A DNA stretch of 64,000 bases from Solibacillus merdavium (GCF_014836935.1 NZ_JACSPW010000006.1:1-64000), one strand, 5' to 3'; counted from the first letter of the stretch, positions 51,271-60,449 are shown. Made by a program: numbers and translations. The notes: generated by a model from the letters alone, not told the origin.

Positions 51271-51978
51271 TTACTCCACTCCTGCATTAGAAATAGAGGC
51301 TTTATTAAGCCGCTCTTGACGTTTTGCTGGGTCGAAACGGCGCTCCAGCCAGCCCAAACCTATATCTACAATGACCGCCATTAACGCCGTCGGAATTGCA
51401 CCGGCCAATATTATAGCTGTACCATCCGTTGCGTTCGTACCGCGGATAATGATATCTCCTAATCCGCCCGCACCGATGAATGCGCCAATTGCCGTAATCC
51501 CTATTGCTATAACTAGTGCAATACGGATACCTGTAATAATTATCGATAAAGATAACGGCAGTTCGATCATATAGAGAATTTGTCTACGTGTCATCCCCAT
51601 ACCGCGCCCCGCATCCGTTAAACTTTTATTAATGGTAGTAATGCCAGTATACGTATTTTTAATAATCGGTAGCAATGAATAAAGGAATACCGTTGCGATA
51701 ACCGTTGATTTTCCTAAACCGAGTACCAGCATAATCATGGCCATTAAAGCTAGTGCCGGAATCGTTTGAATAATATTTGCCAATGTAATGATAAACCCTG
51801 CTAGCTTCATATTCTTGGCGATAAAAATGCCGATTGGAATTCCAATAATTGCAGCAAGCAATACACCGTATACTGAAATGTAAAAATGCGTAAAAAATAA
51901 TTCAAGTACATATAGACCATTTTCCTTGAAATAATAGAAAAGCTGTTCAAATGTATTTAATTGCGATAAATCTTCCAT
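51271..51978 (-). CDS. opuCD: Glycine betaine/carnitine/choline ABC permease OpuCD
   Basis: A 235-residue permease with about six membrane helices and the OpuC/OpuB pattern YGVLLAAIIGIPIGIFIAKN, IIQTIPALALMAMIM and LSLSIIITGIRIALVIAIGITAIGAFIGAGGLGDII. Last gene of opuCABCD; its ATG overlaps the stop of the binding-protein gene by 1 nt. The complex imports compatible solutes during osmotic stress. Confidence 0.92.
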   Translation of the reverse strand: MEDLSQLNTFEQLFYYFKENGLYVLELFFTHFYISVYGVLLAAIIGIPIGIFIAKNMKLAGFIITLANIIQTIPALALMAMIMLVLGLGKSTVIATVFLYSLLPIIKNTYTGITTINKSLTDAGRGMGMTRRQILYMIELPLSLSIIITGIRIALVIAIGITAIGAFIGAGGLGDIIIRGTNATDGTAIILAGAIPTALMAVIVDIGLGWLERRFDPAKRQERLNKASISNAGVE

Positions 51979-52904
51979 TAGTCACCCTCCTCATTACTGA
52001 AATAATTATTTGCGATCAGGAAATTTTCTGCTACTACAGAGGGTTCTAATAAATTATTATCTGATAAATAGTTTAATTCCTGCATTTTATCTGTAGAAAT
52101 TTTGCCAACTAAACGCTGGAGAATGCCTTTTAGTTCTGGCTTTGCCTCTAAAATTTCATTCGTTGCAAGCACGCTTGTTTCATAAGGTGGGAAGAAGTTC
52201 AAATCATCTTCAAGAACCTTTAAGTCATATGACGCAATACGGCCATCTGTTGTATACCCAAGGACAGTGTCGATTTCACCTGCTTGTACAGCATCATACA
52301 CTAAACCAATTTGCATTGGATATGTACGTTTAAACTGAAATCCGTATTCCCGGACAAAAGCCTTAAAGCCATCACCTTCACGACTTAGCCAAGATGTATC
52401 AACACCTGCTTCAATATCAGCAGCGATTGCAGCCAAGTCACTGATTTTATTGAGGTTATATTGTTGCGCTGTTTCTTGCGTTACCATAAACGCATATGTG
52501 TTTTCGAAGCCATACGAGTCAAAGAAAGTTTGATTGTATCTTTCCTGAAACGCTTTTTGCACAAAGGCCAATGCCTCGGCTGGGTCTTTTATAAGTTCCG
52601 CATTTAAAGCACCCGTTATGTCTGTACCTGTATAACGTGTTGCAGAGATGTTTGCGTCACCTTTGATCATTGCTTGGTGTACAACAGTACTGGAACCAAG
52701 GTTATTAATAATTTCTACTTGTTCATCTGAATAATATTCAATCATATGTTTGAGCATATAGCCCATAATTTGTGATTCAGTTGTGACAACACTTGCAATC
52801 TTAATTTTCTCAGTATTGCTTGCCTGATCACCGCCAATCGAACAGCCAGCAAGAAAACTTAATGCCAGCAGTATACTCCCGAATAAAAGAATCGTTTTTT
52901 TCAT
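51978..52904 (-). CDS. opuCC: Compatible-solute binding lipoprotein OpuCC
   Basis: A 308-residue lipoprotein (lipobox LAGC at about 18-21) of the QAT substrate-binding type: VVTTESQIMGYMLKHMIEYYS at the start, then TDGRIASYDLKVLEDDLNFFPPYE. It captures betaine, carnitine or related solutes outside the membrane and delivers them to OpuCB/OpuCD. Third gene of the operon. Confidence 0.92.
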   Translation of the reverse strand: MKKTILLFGSILLALSFLAGCSIGGDQASNTEKIKIASVVTTESQIMGYMLKHMIEYYSDEQVEIINNLGSSTVVHQAMIKGDANISATRYTGTDITGALNAELIKDPAEALAFVQKAFQERYNQTFFDSYGFENTYAFMVTQETAQQYNLNKISDLAAIAADIEAGVDTSWLSREGDGFKAFVREYGFQFKRTYPMQIGLVYDAVQAGEIDTVLGYTTDGRIASYDLKVLEDDLNFFPPYETSVLATNEILEAKPELKGILQRLVGKISTDKMQELNYLSDNNLLEPSVVAENFLIANNYFSNEEGD

Positions 52905-52914
52905 CCTGTTAGCC

Positions 52915-53550
52915 TCATTTCTCTACTTTTAGTCCTTTTGGTGTTGTCCAAATCTCTACTTTAGACAATATAAAATCAGTGAGCAGTGCCAATGCCGTAA
53001 CAAGTACTGCACCGCCAATAATTAGTTCTGTTTGATAGAGGTTTAAACCGTTAAAAATGAAATCACCTAAACCACCAGCCCCGATATACGATGCAAGTGT
53101 TGCCCAAGCAATGACGTAAACAGCAGATAGTCGTACACCTGCCATAATGACCGGGATTGCTAGAGGCAATTCCACCATCCATATAGACTGCAATGGCGTC
53201 ATCCCCATACTAATGCCCGTTTTACGCAAATCGGCATTGACAGATTTCAGTCCGATATAAGTATTGTTGAGAATTGGAAGTAAAGTATAAATAAACAAAG
53301 CAACAATTGCCGGTACTTTCCCAACACCTAAAAATGGAATCATAATAGCTAAAATGGCTAAAGAAGGTAATGTTTGGAAAACACTTGTAATGGCTAATAC
53401 AATTTTTGCTATTGTTTTGGTTTTAGATAAAAATATACCAAGAGGAATCGCGAAGATTACACCAAGAAATAATGCAATAATGGAAATATAAAAGTGTTCC
53501 CATGTTTTTAATAGTATGTCACTGCTGTTTTCAGTAAAAAAGGCTATCAT
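52915..53550 (-). CDS. opuCB: Compatible-solute ABC permease OpuCB
   Basis: A 211-residue permease paralogous to the gene at 51271: FYISIIALFLGVIFAIPLGIFLSKTK, SVFQTLPSLAILAIMIPFLG, GISMGMTPLQSIWMVELPLAIPVIMAGVR and YIGAGGLGDFIF. Its ATG overlaps the opuCA stop by 4 nt. Confidence 0.92.
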   Translation of the reverse strand: MIAFFTENSSDILLKTWEHFYISIIALFLGVIFAIPLGIFLSKTKTIAKIVLAITSVFQTLPSLAILAIMIPFLGVGKVPAIVALFIYTLLPILNNTYIGLKSVNADLRKTGISMGMTPLQSIWMVELPLAIPVIMAGVRLSAVYVIAWATLASYIGAGGLGDFIFNGLNLYQTELIIGGAVLVTALALLTDFILSKVEIWTTPKGLKVEK

Positions 53551-54713
53551 TGAACATTCTCCTCTCGAGTTACAAGAAGAGCATTTTTATTTTCTTCCTC
53601 GTCGCCCCAAATCGTGTCATAAATCGTATCAACAATATTAGCACGGGTAATTAATCCGATTAGTTTGTGGTCGTTGTCGACTATCGGGATGTTTTGAAGG
53701 TTCCGTTTTAAAATACGGCGGACAGAATCCTGAAGTTTTGTCCCGGTTTTAACGTATATAACCTCTCGTTGCAATACTTCATTAATACTTTGCTGTGTTC
53801 GTTGCGGACCTGTAAAACTATCAACGTTTAAATAACCTATCAAACGTTTGTCAGCATCTGTCACGAATAACGTATCAACCCGTTTTGATACCATCAGACG
53901 AAGTGCATCGTCTAGACTTTTTTCAATTGTAATGGAGATAGGCTGTATCATTACTTCATCTACTATTTTGACGCTTGGTTTATTTTGAATTAGGCGGTGG
54001 GAGCCAATAAAATCGCGTACGAAATCATTTGCGGGGTTTGCTAATATATTGTCTGGTGTATCAAACTGAACTACTTTCCCTTCGTGCATAATGCAAATTC
54101 GGTCAGCCAGCTTGATCGCTTCATCCATATCATGTGTTACAAAAATAACGGTTTTGCCAAGGCGCACTTGCAAATCTTTCATTAGGTCCTGAAGTGTGTC
54201 ACGTGTGATTGGATCTAATGCACCAAATGGTTCATCCATTAAAATGATGTCCTGATTTGCCGCCAATGCACGTATAACACCGATTCGCTGCTGCTGACCA
54301 CCGGATAATTGGGCAGGATACATATCCAAGTATGAGGTAGGTAGGTTTACAAGTCCGATTAAACGTTCAGCTACTTTGTCCTTTTCTTGTTTATCCCATT
54401 TTAGGAGTTTTGGTACGAGGGTAATATTCTCTCGGATGGTCATATGTGGCATTAAACCTATTTGCTGAATAACATAGCCAATTTGTCTGCGAAGCTGCAC
54501 TGGATTCATTTTGGATAAATCCATTCCATCCATCATGATTTTGCCACTGGTCGGCTCAATCATGCGATTAATCATACGGAGTGCGGTTGTTTTACCACTG
54601 CCGCTTGTTCCGATAAAGACGATAAATTCGCCTTGTTCAATATCAATACTTAAATTGTCTACCGCCTTTTTGTTACCACGGTAAGTTTTCGTTAAATTTT
54701 GTATGGATAGCAT
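53547..54713 (-). CDS. opuCA: Compatible-solute ABC ATPase OpuCA with two CBS domains
   Basis: A 388-residue protein. The ATPase (1-240) has Walker A GTSGSGKTT, signature LSGGQQQR and Walker B ILMDEPFGALD. The C-terminus has two CBS repeats (about 255-370: DDALRLMVSKRVDTLFVTDADKRLIGYLN and QDSVRRILKRNLQNIPIVDNDHKLIGLI). CBS domains of OpuA/OpuC sense ionic strength or cyclic di-AMP. ATG start with AAAAGGAG. First gene of the operon, about 180 nt after an AT-rich control region. Confidence 0.93.
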   Translation of the reverse strand: MLSIQNLTKTYRGNKKAVDNLSIDIEQGEFIVFIGTSGSGKTTALRMINRMIEPTSGKIMMDGMDLSKMNPVQLRRQIGYVIQQIGLMPHMTIRENITLVPKLLKWDKQEKDKVAERLIGLVNLPTSYLDMYPAQLSGGQQQRIGVIRALAANQDIILMDEPFGALDPITRDTLQDLMKDLQVRLGKTVIFVTHDMDEAIKLADRICIMHEGKVVQFDTPDNILANPANDFVRDFIGSHRLIQNKPSVKIVDEVMIQPISITIEKSLDDALRLMVSKRVDTLFVTDADKRLIGYLNVDSFTGPQRTQQSINEVLQREVIYVKTGTKLQDSVRRILKRNLQNIPIVDNDHKLIGLITRANIVDTIYDTIWGDEEENKNALLVTREENVQ

Positions 54714-54810
54714 ACAATACCACTCCTTTTCATCAAAATTAGAATTTTAAAACCCCTTAAGGATTTCACATAATTCTTATATTGCTTAAGCAACCTGCAT
54801 TAAAATACCC

Positions 54811-54838
54811 ATTACAAGCAGATTACAAACCATTACAA
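54811..54838 (-). promoter_or_regulatory. Three phased ATTACAA repeats upstream of opuCA
   Basis: ATTACAA begins at 54811, 54822 and 54832, spacings 11 and 10, one helical turn each. They lie about 100-125 bp upstream of the opuCA start codon. Likely a binding site for a regulator acting in tandem; the regulator is unknown. Confidence 0.55.
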
Positions 54839-54886
54839 ATGTTTCGTACAATCGAACGGGATAATTAATATATTGCTCAAAAGTAA

Positions 54887-54910
54887 CAACTTAACATTTA
54901 AATTAAGTTG
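54887..54910. promoter_or_regulatory. Palindrome upstream of opuCA
   Basis: Perfect 8-bp arms CAACTTAA / TTAAGTTG with an eight-base AT-rich centre (written on either strand). Could be an operator of a GbsR/OpcR-type repressor. TATATAAT-like boxes lie just to the right on the minus strand. Confidence 0.45.
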
Positions 54911-55043
54911 CTTTACAATCTATTATATAATATAACTGAAAAAATAAAACCATCAGTTAGTTTAGTTTTTTATCAGATTAGACAATGACAAAATGACTAA
55001 TCAAATTATTTTGTAAGACATTGATGAACTAAATAAATTAAAA

Positions 55044-55073
55044 AGGAGCATTTCGAATATCGAAAATGCTCCT
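55044..55073 (-). terminator. Terminator of bdhA
   Basis: AGGAGCATTT / AAATGCTCCT stem with an inner CGA/TCG pair and a TTTTTAATTTA tail on the minus strand. Confidence 0.85.
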
Positions 55074-55119
55074 TTAGACGAATTCCGTTAAACTGGAAAG
55101 TCAATGTTTCCTCAATTAT

Positions 55120-56166
55120 TTAATTTGGCTTAACAAGAATTTTTACTTGATTTCGTTCTTTTAACAAAGCATCAAATCCTTCTTCAACGACTTGATCTAG
55201 TTTAATTTTTTTCGTAATAATTTTCTCAGCTGAAAAATATCCTTGTGCCATTAAACTAATTACCGCTGGAAATACATCGCGGTATCCGATAATTCCTGTT
55301 ACATTGCGTTCGTTTAGTACAATATCTTTTGGATCAACAGAAGCTCTATTTTCAAAAATACTTACAATCATCGCTTCTCCACCAACTTTCACGGCATTAA
55401 TGGACTGCGTTAATACTGGATCGACGCCGGAAACCTCAAAGGATACATCTACTCCACCATTGGTACGTTTACGGATTTCCTCTACTACGTCGACTTCTTT
55501 TGGATCTATGACAGTTGCGCCAAATTCCGCTGCCTTCTGCTTTCGTTCCTCAGAAACTTCACTTACAAAAACTTCGGATGCCCCCGCAGCTCTTAATGCT
55601 TCTATTATTAATAAGCCAATTGGTCCTGCCCCGAATACAGCCGCTTTATCTCCTACTTTAAAAGTACTTTGCTTTACCGCGTATAACGCAACGGCAGATG
55701 GTTCTACGAGTGCTCCCTGTTCAAAGGAAACGCTATCAGGAATTTTATGAAGCATGACTTCAGGAACATTCGCATATTCTGAAAATCCGCCGCCTCCTCC
55801 AGCTAAGCCAAAGAACCCCATTTTTACACAAAGGTTATATTTACCCTGTTTACAGGACTGACATTCACCACAAGCATAAATCGGTTCGACGACAACACGA
55901 TCACCAACCTGGACTTTTGTTACACCCTCACCGACTTCTACCACATGTCCGGAAAATTCGTGTCCCAATACAATCGGTGCCTTGTCGCCACTTAACGGGT
56001 GTGTTTCTATTGGAATAAAGATTGGCCCTGCCGTATATTCGTGTAAATCGCTCCCACAAATTCCGCACCACTCCACTTTAACCTTAACTTTACCCTTCTC
56101 TGCCTTTGGTTCTTCAATGTCCTCTACTCGTATATCTTTTACACCGTGCCATCTTAATGCTTTCAT
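55120..56166 (-). CDS. bdhA: (R,R)-butanediol dehydrogenase / acetoin reductase
   Basis: A 348-residue zinc-dependent MDR dehydrogenase. The catalytic zinc ligands are Cys37 (CGICGSD) and His69-Glu70 (GHEFSGHVVEVG); the structural zinc Cys cluster is CGECQSCKQGKYNLC. The cofactor loop is FGAGPIGLL. The FIPIETHPLSGDKAPIVLGHEFSGH insert is typical of butanediol dehydrogenases. It interconverts acetoin and 2,3-butanediol with NAD(H). ATG start with AGGGAGCTAAG. Monocistronic. Confidence 0.9.
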   Translation of the reverse strand: MKALRWHGVKDIRVEDIEEPKAEKGKVKVKVEWCGICGSDLHEYTAGPIFIPIETHPLSGDKAPIVLGHEFSGHVVEVGEGVTKVQVGDRVVVEPIYACGECQSCKQGKYNLCVKMGFFGLAGGGGGFSEYANVPEVMLHKIPDSVSFEQGALVEPSAVALYAVKQSTFKVGDKAAVFGAGPIGLLIIEALRAAGASEVFVSEVSEERKQKAAEFGATVIDPKEVDVVEEIRKRTNGGVDVSFEVSGVDPVLTQSINAVKVGGEAMIVSIFENRASVDPKDIVLNERNVTGIIGYRDVFPAVISLMAQGYFSAEKIITKKIKLDQVVEEGFDALLKERNQVKILVKPN

Positions 56167-56292
56167 GTACTTAGCTCCCTTAGTAAAAATAATTTAAAAC
56201 CAAACTTTTCTTAGTATTGGCTATTTTGATTATTATTATTTGGTTTTTATTTTTAACTTTAAGTAAACATGATCCGCAGAATTACAAAAGAA

Positions 56293-56320
56293 GATCCTGC
56301 CTAAATATTTAGACAGGACC
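56293..56320 (-). terminator. Terminator of the amino-acid ABC operon
   Basis: GGTCCTG.CTAAATATTTAG.CAGGATC inverted repeat followed by TTCTTTTG on the minus strand. Confidence 0.75.
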
Positions 56321-56328
56321 CTCGATGT

Positions 56329-57072
56329 TTATTTCAACATTGTTGTTTTTAAAAACTCTTGAGTTCGCTCCTCTTTCGGATGTTCGAAAAATTGCTCAGG
56401 ATCGCCGCGCTCGATAATTTCCCCATCGTTCATATACACAATCCAATCGGCTACTTCTCTAGCAAATCCCATTTCATGCGTAACAACAACCATCGTCATT
56501 CCTTCATTAGCCAGTTCTTTCATCGTAGTTAAAACCTCTCCCACAAGCTCTGGGTCAAGTGCTGAAGTCGGCTCATCGAAAAGCATGATGTCTGGTTCCA
56601 TTGCAAGTGCTCTTGCAATGGCTACCCGTTGCTTTTGCCCGCCTGATAGTTTATTAGGGAAGACATCGGCCTTATCTTCCAAGCCTACTTTTTCTAGTAA
56701 TTCTTTTGCTTTAGACGTTGCGACTTTTTTGTCAACGCCCTTTACCATAACCGGAGCTTCAATAATATTTTCCAAAACGGTTTTATGAGGGAATAGGTTG
56801 AAATGCTGAAACACCATTCCGACCTTTTCTCTAATCTTATTCAAATCGTCGTTGCTAGGATCGACTTCTTTACCTTCTATAATAATACTGCCACTATCTT
56901 TTCTTTCTAAAAAGTTTAGACAGCGAAGAAGAGTACTTTTCCCTGAACCACTTGATCCTATTAAACAAACAACATCGCTTTCGTAAACGGTCATGTCGAT
57001 ATTTTTTAATACATGCAACTCACCAAATGACTTATTCAATTGGTTTACTTTAATCATTTCCTTTGCTTCCAT
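56329..57072 (-). CDS. Polar amino acid ABC transporter ATPase
   Basis: A 247-residue GlnQ-type ATPase: Walker [11 protein letters not shown]-loop QHFNLFPH, signature LSGGQKQR, Walker [14 protein letters not shown] and switch His (VTHEMGF). Third gene of a binding protein-permease-ATPase operon of glutamine or cystine type; 12 nt after the permease. Substrate not determinable from sequence alone. Confidence 0.9.
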   Translation of the reverse strand: MEAKEMIKVNQLNKSFGELHVLKNIDMTVYESDVVCLIGSSGSGKSTLLRCLNFLERKDSGSIIIEGKEVDPSNDDLNKIREKVGMVFQHFNLFPHKTVLENIIEAPVMVKGVDKKVATSKAKELLEKVGLEDKADVFPNKLSGGQKQRVAIARALAMEPDIMLFDEPTSALDPELVGEVLTTMKELANEGMTMVVVTHEMGFAREVADWIVYMNDGEIIERGDPEQFFEHPKEERTQEFLKTTMLK

Positions 57073-57084
57073 CGGTCTTGCCTC

Positions 57085-57750
57085 CTACCTATCGCTAATT
57101 GCTAATTTCTTTTCTAATCGGTTTACTATGAATGTTAACAATGCTACCAGTACTAAATAGTAGACTGCTACAATGAGTAAATAAGTCATTTCATCAAAAT
57201 TATTGGACCCTAGTGTTGTCGCTACATTAAAGAGTTCATTCATGGAGATAAATGCGGCCAACGAAGAATCTTTCAAACCGATAATAAATTGGTTACCAAG
57301 AGGAGGTAGCGCTCGGCGGAATGCCTGCGGAAGAATAATTCTTCTTAATGTCAGAACTTTGGTCATCCCTAAAGAGCGTCCTGCCTCCATCTGACCTTTG
57401 TCGACTCCTTGGATTGTCCCACGAAGGATTTCAGAAATATAAGCGCCATTATGTAATGCCAAAGCAAGTGAAGCAGCCCAGAAATCTGGAATCAGGAAAA
57501 TCCCGCTAAGTCCGAAGTATAGAATAAAGATTTGAACAATCAACGGTGTTCCTCGAACTAAAAAAACATATACATCTGAAATGAGTTCTAATACTTTTAT
57601 TTTAGAAATTTTCATTAAAGCAAAGAAAAGTCCAATTACGATCCCTATCAGGATGGATACAACCGTCAGCTCTAATGTTAGGAGCATGGCTTTAAGAAAA
57701 ACATCTTTTGTGTCTATTAATACTTCAAAAAAATGTGAAAAACTTGGCAC
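57085..57750 (-). CDS. Polar amino acid ABC transporter permease
   Basis: A 221-residue His/Glu/Gln/Arg permease: five membrane helices, ALALHNGAYISEILRGTIQGVDKGQMEAGRSLGMTKVLTLRRIILPQAFRRALPPLGNQFI, the EAA loop that contacts the ATPase. GTG start after AAAGGACG. Middle gene of the operon. Confidence 0.9.
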   Translation of the reverse strand: MPSFSHFFEVLIDTKDVFLKAMLLTLELTVVSILIGIVIGLFFALMKISKIKVLELISDVYVFLVRGTPLIVQIFILYFGLSGIFLIPDFWAASLALALHNGAYISEILRGTIQGVDKGQMEAGRSLGMTKVLTLRRIILPQAFRRALPPLGNQFIIGLKDSSLAAFISMNELFNVATTLGSNNFDEMTYLLIVAVYYLVLVALLTFIVNRLEKKLAISDR

Positions 57751-57784
57751 TGTACATACGTCCTTTCTTCTTTAATAAATTGAA

Positions 57785-58570
57785 TTATTCCGGTTTTTTT
57801 GTAATGTCCTCACCAAAATATTTCATACTGATTTTTGTGAGTGTTCCATCTTCCCGGAGATTTTCCAGCGCCTCGTTAACTCGCTTCAAAAGGTTCGGGT
57901 TATCCTGTGGCAGTACAATCGCTTGTTCACTTCGCTCAATTAACTGTCTACCCTCAATTTTAAAGCCTTCTTTTGCAGCATTTTTACCGGTAACAAAATC
58001 GGTAATTACCGCATCATGACGTCCGCTGTTTAATGCTTGCAAAGCTGTGATATCGCTGTCATAGGTTTTTATATTGTCTGTATACTTGGAGGCAGTATCA
58101 GAATAGGTTGAACCTTTTGCTACTGCTACTTCCTTTCCCGCTAAATCGTCAACAGTCTCAATTTCACTTTCTGGTCTGGTGAAAATTTGCGGTCCGGAAT
58201 AGTAATAGGGGGTACTGAATGAAACATGTTTACTTCGCTGAGGATTAATCGTGTGGCTGGCAACAGCTACATCTGCACGGCCAGTTTTGACTCCTTCTAC
58301 AATTCCTTTAAATTTGATCCGCTTTTGAACAGGCTCAAGACCTAGTTCCTTTGCGATTGCTTCGCCAACTTCAATATCAAAGCCTGACATGCTAAGATCT
58401 TCATTATTTACAAAACTAAATGGCTTAAATTCGCCAGAAGCAGCAAAAACAAACTGACCTTTATGTATCAGTTCAGATCCATCGGCAAGCTTCTCTTTCT
58501 CGGCACAAGCAGATAAGAAGCAAACCGCGAGTAAACTGAAAATGAATATGATTCTTTTATTAAACTGCAT
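57785..58570 (-). CDS. Polar amino acid ABC binding lipoprotein
   Basis: A 261-residue lipoprotein: signal with lipobox LSAC, then a SBP_bac_3 domain (FKPFSFVNNEDLSMSGFDIEVGEAIAKELGL, GRADVAVASHTINPQRSKHVSFSTPYYYSGP, DDLAGKEVAVAKGSTYSD). The start is set at the second in-frame ATG because the first is only one base past GGG. It delivers a polar amino acid, possibly cystine or glutamine. First gene of the operon; a candidate attenuator lies upstream. Confidence 0.88.
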   Translation of the reverse strand: MQFNKRIIFIFSLLAVCFLSACAEKEKLADGSELIHKGQFVFAASGEFKPFSFVNNEDLSMSGFDIEVGEAIAKELGLEPVQKRIKFKGIVEGVKTGRADVAVASHTINPQRSKHVSFSTPYYYSGPQIFTRPESEIETVDDLAGKEVAVAKGSTYSDTASKYTDNIKTYDSDITALQALNSGRHDAVITDFVTGKNAAKEGFKIEGRQLIERSEQAIVLPQDNPNLLKRVNEALENLREDGTLTKISMKYFGEDITKKPE

Positions 58571-58644
58571 ATTTCCTACCATTCCCTTTCATAAATTTAT
58601 AAGATCTTTTGCTAAGTACCTTACAATAAAAGTGAATACCCCTT

Positions 58645-58696
58645 TAGGTGTCCACTCAAACAAAAAGTGCCAGACACCTATACGGCACCTGACACT
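58645..58696 (-). promoter_or_regulatory. Attenuator-like hairpins upstream of the amino-acid ABC operon
   Basis: Minus strand: AGTGTCAG..CTGGCACT plus TTTTTGTTT forms an intrinsic terminator. TAGGTGTC, inside its loop, can instead pair with GACACCTA downstream, enclosing the terminator's right arm. The two pairings exclude each other. It lies 75 nt before the operon start and 150 nt beyond the SDR terminator. Confidence 0.55.
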
Positions 58697-58843
58697 CTTT
58701 GCATAATTATTCAATGTAAAATGGTTCGTTTCGCAGATATTATTGCTATAGGTAGAAAATTTATCATTACCGAATCATAAAAAAATAAAATAAAATTCTA
58801 AAATATTTAATGGAATTTAGGAGGAAGTCAATTATTTTCCCAT

Positions 58844-58875
58844 AAAAAAACTGCATTCCAAACATTGGAATGCAG
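58844..58875 (-). terminator. Terminator of the SDR gene
   Basis: Perfect 9-bp arms CTGCATTCC / GGAATGCAG with a TTTTTTTATG tail on the minus strand. Confidence 0.88.
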
Positions 58876-58889
58876 AACTTTTGTACATT

Positions 58890-59624
58890 TTATTGAGCTG
58901 TAATTCCGCCATCTACAACAAATTCAGAACCTGTTGAGTAGCTAGACTCGTCCGAAGCTAAGAATACTACTAATTGCGACACTTCTTCTGGTTGAGATAC
59001 GCGTTTTAGAGGAATATGTTTTGCAAACTCTTCGATAGCCGCTTTAGAATCTTCCTGCATAATCATTGGAGTGGCAATTACTCCTGGGTGTACTGAGTTT
59101 ACACGAATGCCCATCGGCGCTAAGTTTAATGCAGCAGCTTTTGACATACCACGAACAGCAAACTTAGTATCTGTATAACCTACTGCACCACCAACTAAGC
59201 CGTTGATCGATGAAATGTTGACAATAGAGCCGCCGCCAGCTTTCATCATTGAAGCAGCTACTGCTTTCATGCCTAGGAAAACAGATACTTGGTTAATATT
59301 TACGATTTTCATGTATTCATCTAAAGACATTTCTAACATGTTTTTAGCCATTGAAATTCCAGCGTTGTTTACTAATACATTAATAGGGCCAAAAGCTTCT
59401 TCTGCTTTCTTTATTACATTTGCCCAATCTTCCTCAGAAGTAACATTCTGTTTTACGAAGATGGCATTTTCACCTAGTTCTGATGCAAATGCGTTACCTT
59501 TTTCTTCATTTAAATCTGTTAACACTACTTTTGCACCTTGTTCTACAAATGCTTTTGCGTGTGCTGCACCCATACCTTGTGCTGCACCTGTGATTATAGC
59601 TACTTTACCTGATAAACGAGACAT
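58890..59624 (-). CDS. Short-chain dehydrogenase/reductase
   Basis: A 244-residue classical SDR: cofactor loop TGAAQGMGAAHA, NNAGIS, catalytic Ser-Tyr-Lys (SSINGLVGGAVGYTDTKFAVRG: Ser, Tyr, Lys; the usual YxxxK is YTDTK), and a C-terminal GSEFVVDGGI. It resembles glucose/3-alpha-hydroxysteroid dehydrogenases. ATG start with GAGGAGG. It follows a TetR gene and a perfect palindrome, so substrate-induced control is likely. Confidence 0.9.
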   Translation of the reverse strand: MSRLSGKVAIITGAAQGMGAAHAKAFVEQGAKVVLTDLNEEKGNAFASELGENAIFVKQNVTSEEDWANVIKKAEEAFGPINVLVNNAGISMAKNMLEMSLDEYMKIVNINQVSVFLGMKAVAASMMKAGGGSIVNISSINGLVGGAVGYTDTKFAVRGMSKAAALNLAPMGIRVNSVHPGVIATPMIMQEDSKAAIEEFAKHIPLKRVSQPEEVSQLVVFLASDESSYSTGSEFVVDGGITAQ

Positions 59625-59644
59625 ATAAATTTCCTCCTCTAAAT

Positions 59645-59666
59645 AAGTGATAGTCGACTATCACTT
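59645..59666. promoter_or_regulatory. Perfect palindrome, probable TetR operator
   Basis: A 22-bp perfect inverted repeat with arms AAGTGATAGTC / GACTATCACTT. It lies 20 bp upstream of the SDR start codon, between the TetR and SDR genes, the usual place for a TetR-family operator. Confidence 0.75.
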
Positions 59667-59707
59667 TATCATCTTTACAATAACAATATTTCACACACAC
59701 GTCAAAC

Positions 59708-60334
59708 TTAAGATTTAATAAAATTTAAAAACATTTCTTTAATTAATTGTAATTGCTTTTTTGGATCAAGTTTTACCGGTAGTTCTGGGTCGTGTTCAGT
59801 TAAAAAAGATTCTACCGTAAAGTAACTTATATTTTGAACAACCGTAAAAACATATTCAGGAATGTCTATACCTTCTCGAATAGACTGATCTTTCTCTCCC
59901 TTCTTTGCAATAAGATATAACACATGTGCCATTTTTCTTCGAACTTTAATATAATCATGATATTCGTTCGAATCCTGCGGCATTTGTTTATATGCTTCGA
60001 TTGCCTTGAAAAACTTTATAAACTGATGCTGTGGATCATCAATTAAATCAATATAATACGTTAAAATACGTTCAATTTGTTCATACGCAGACGAAGATTC
60101 GCTAACAATCCGTTCTAACTCGAGATTCATTTGCGAAATTATTTCATTATGAACAGCTAATATTAGAAGTTCTTTATTCGCAAAATAACGATAGAAGGTT
60201 GCTATGCCAATCCCTACCTCTTTAGCTACGTCTTGTAATTGAACTTGCTGCACATCATTTTTTAATATCATTTCTTTAGCTACCTCGATGATTTGTTCTC
60301 GGCGTTGTTGCTTCATTAGTTCTCTTTTATTCAA
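59708..60334 (-). CDS. TetR family transcriptional regulator
   Basis: A 208-residue TetR repressor: N-terminal HTH (QRREQIIEVAKEMILKNDVQQVQLQDVAKEVGIGIATFYRYFANKELLILAV) and a ligand-binding helical C-terminus. The start is a TTG seven bases after GAGGGG; an in-frame TTG 15 nt earlier overlaps that site. It probably represses the SDR gene downstream through the palindrome at 59645. Ligand unknown. Confidence 0.87.
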   Translation of the reverse strand: MNKRELMKQQRREQIIEVAKEMILKNDVQQVQLQDVAKEVGIGIATFYRYFANKELLILAVHNEIISQMNLELERIVSESSSAYEQIERILTYYIDLIDDPQHQFIKFFKAIEAYKQMPQDSNEYHDYIKVRRKMAHVLYLIAKKGEKDQSIREGIDIPEYVFTVVQNISYFTVESFLTEHDPELPVKLDPKKQLQLIKEMFLNFIKS

Positions 60335-60449
60335 TGGTATTCCCCTCAATAAGCTTATTATAGCCTTATTTTAACATGATGATGCTCTTTTATTTGAGAG
60401 CCGTTACTCGGAATAAAAAATAAAATTTTATTTATATAAAACAACATAA

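Noticed and set aside
55304-55750. 148-codon open frame opposite bdhA
   Set aside because: Shadow frame rich in Ser/Thr, no ribosome site.
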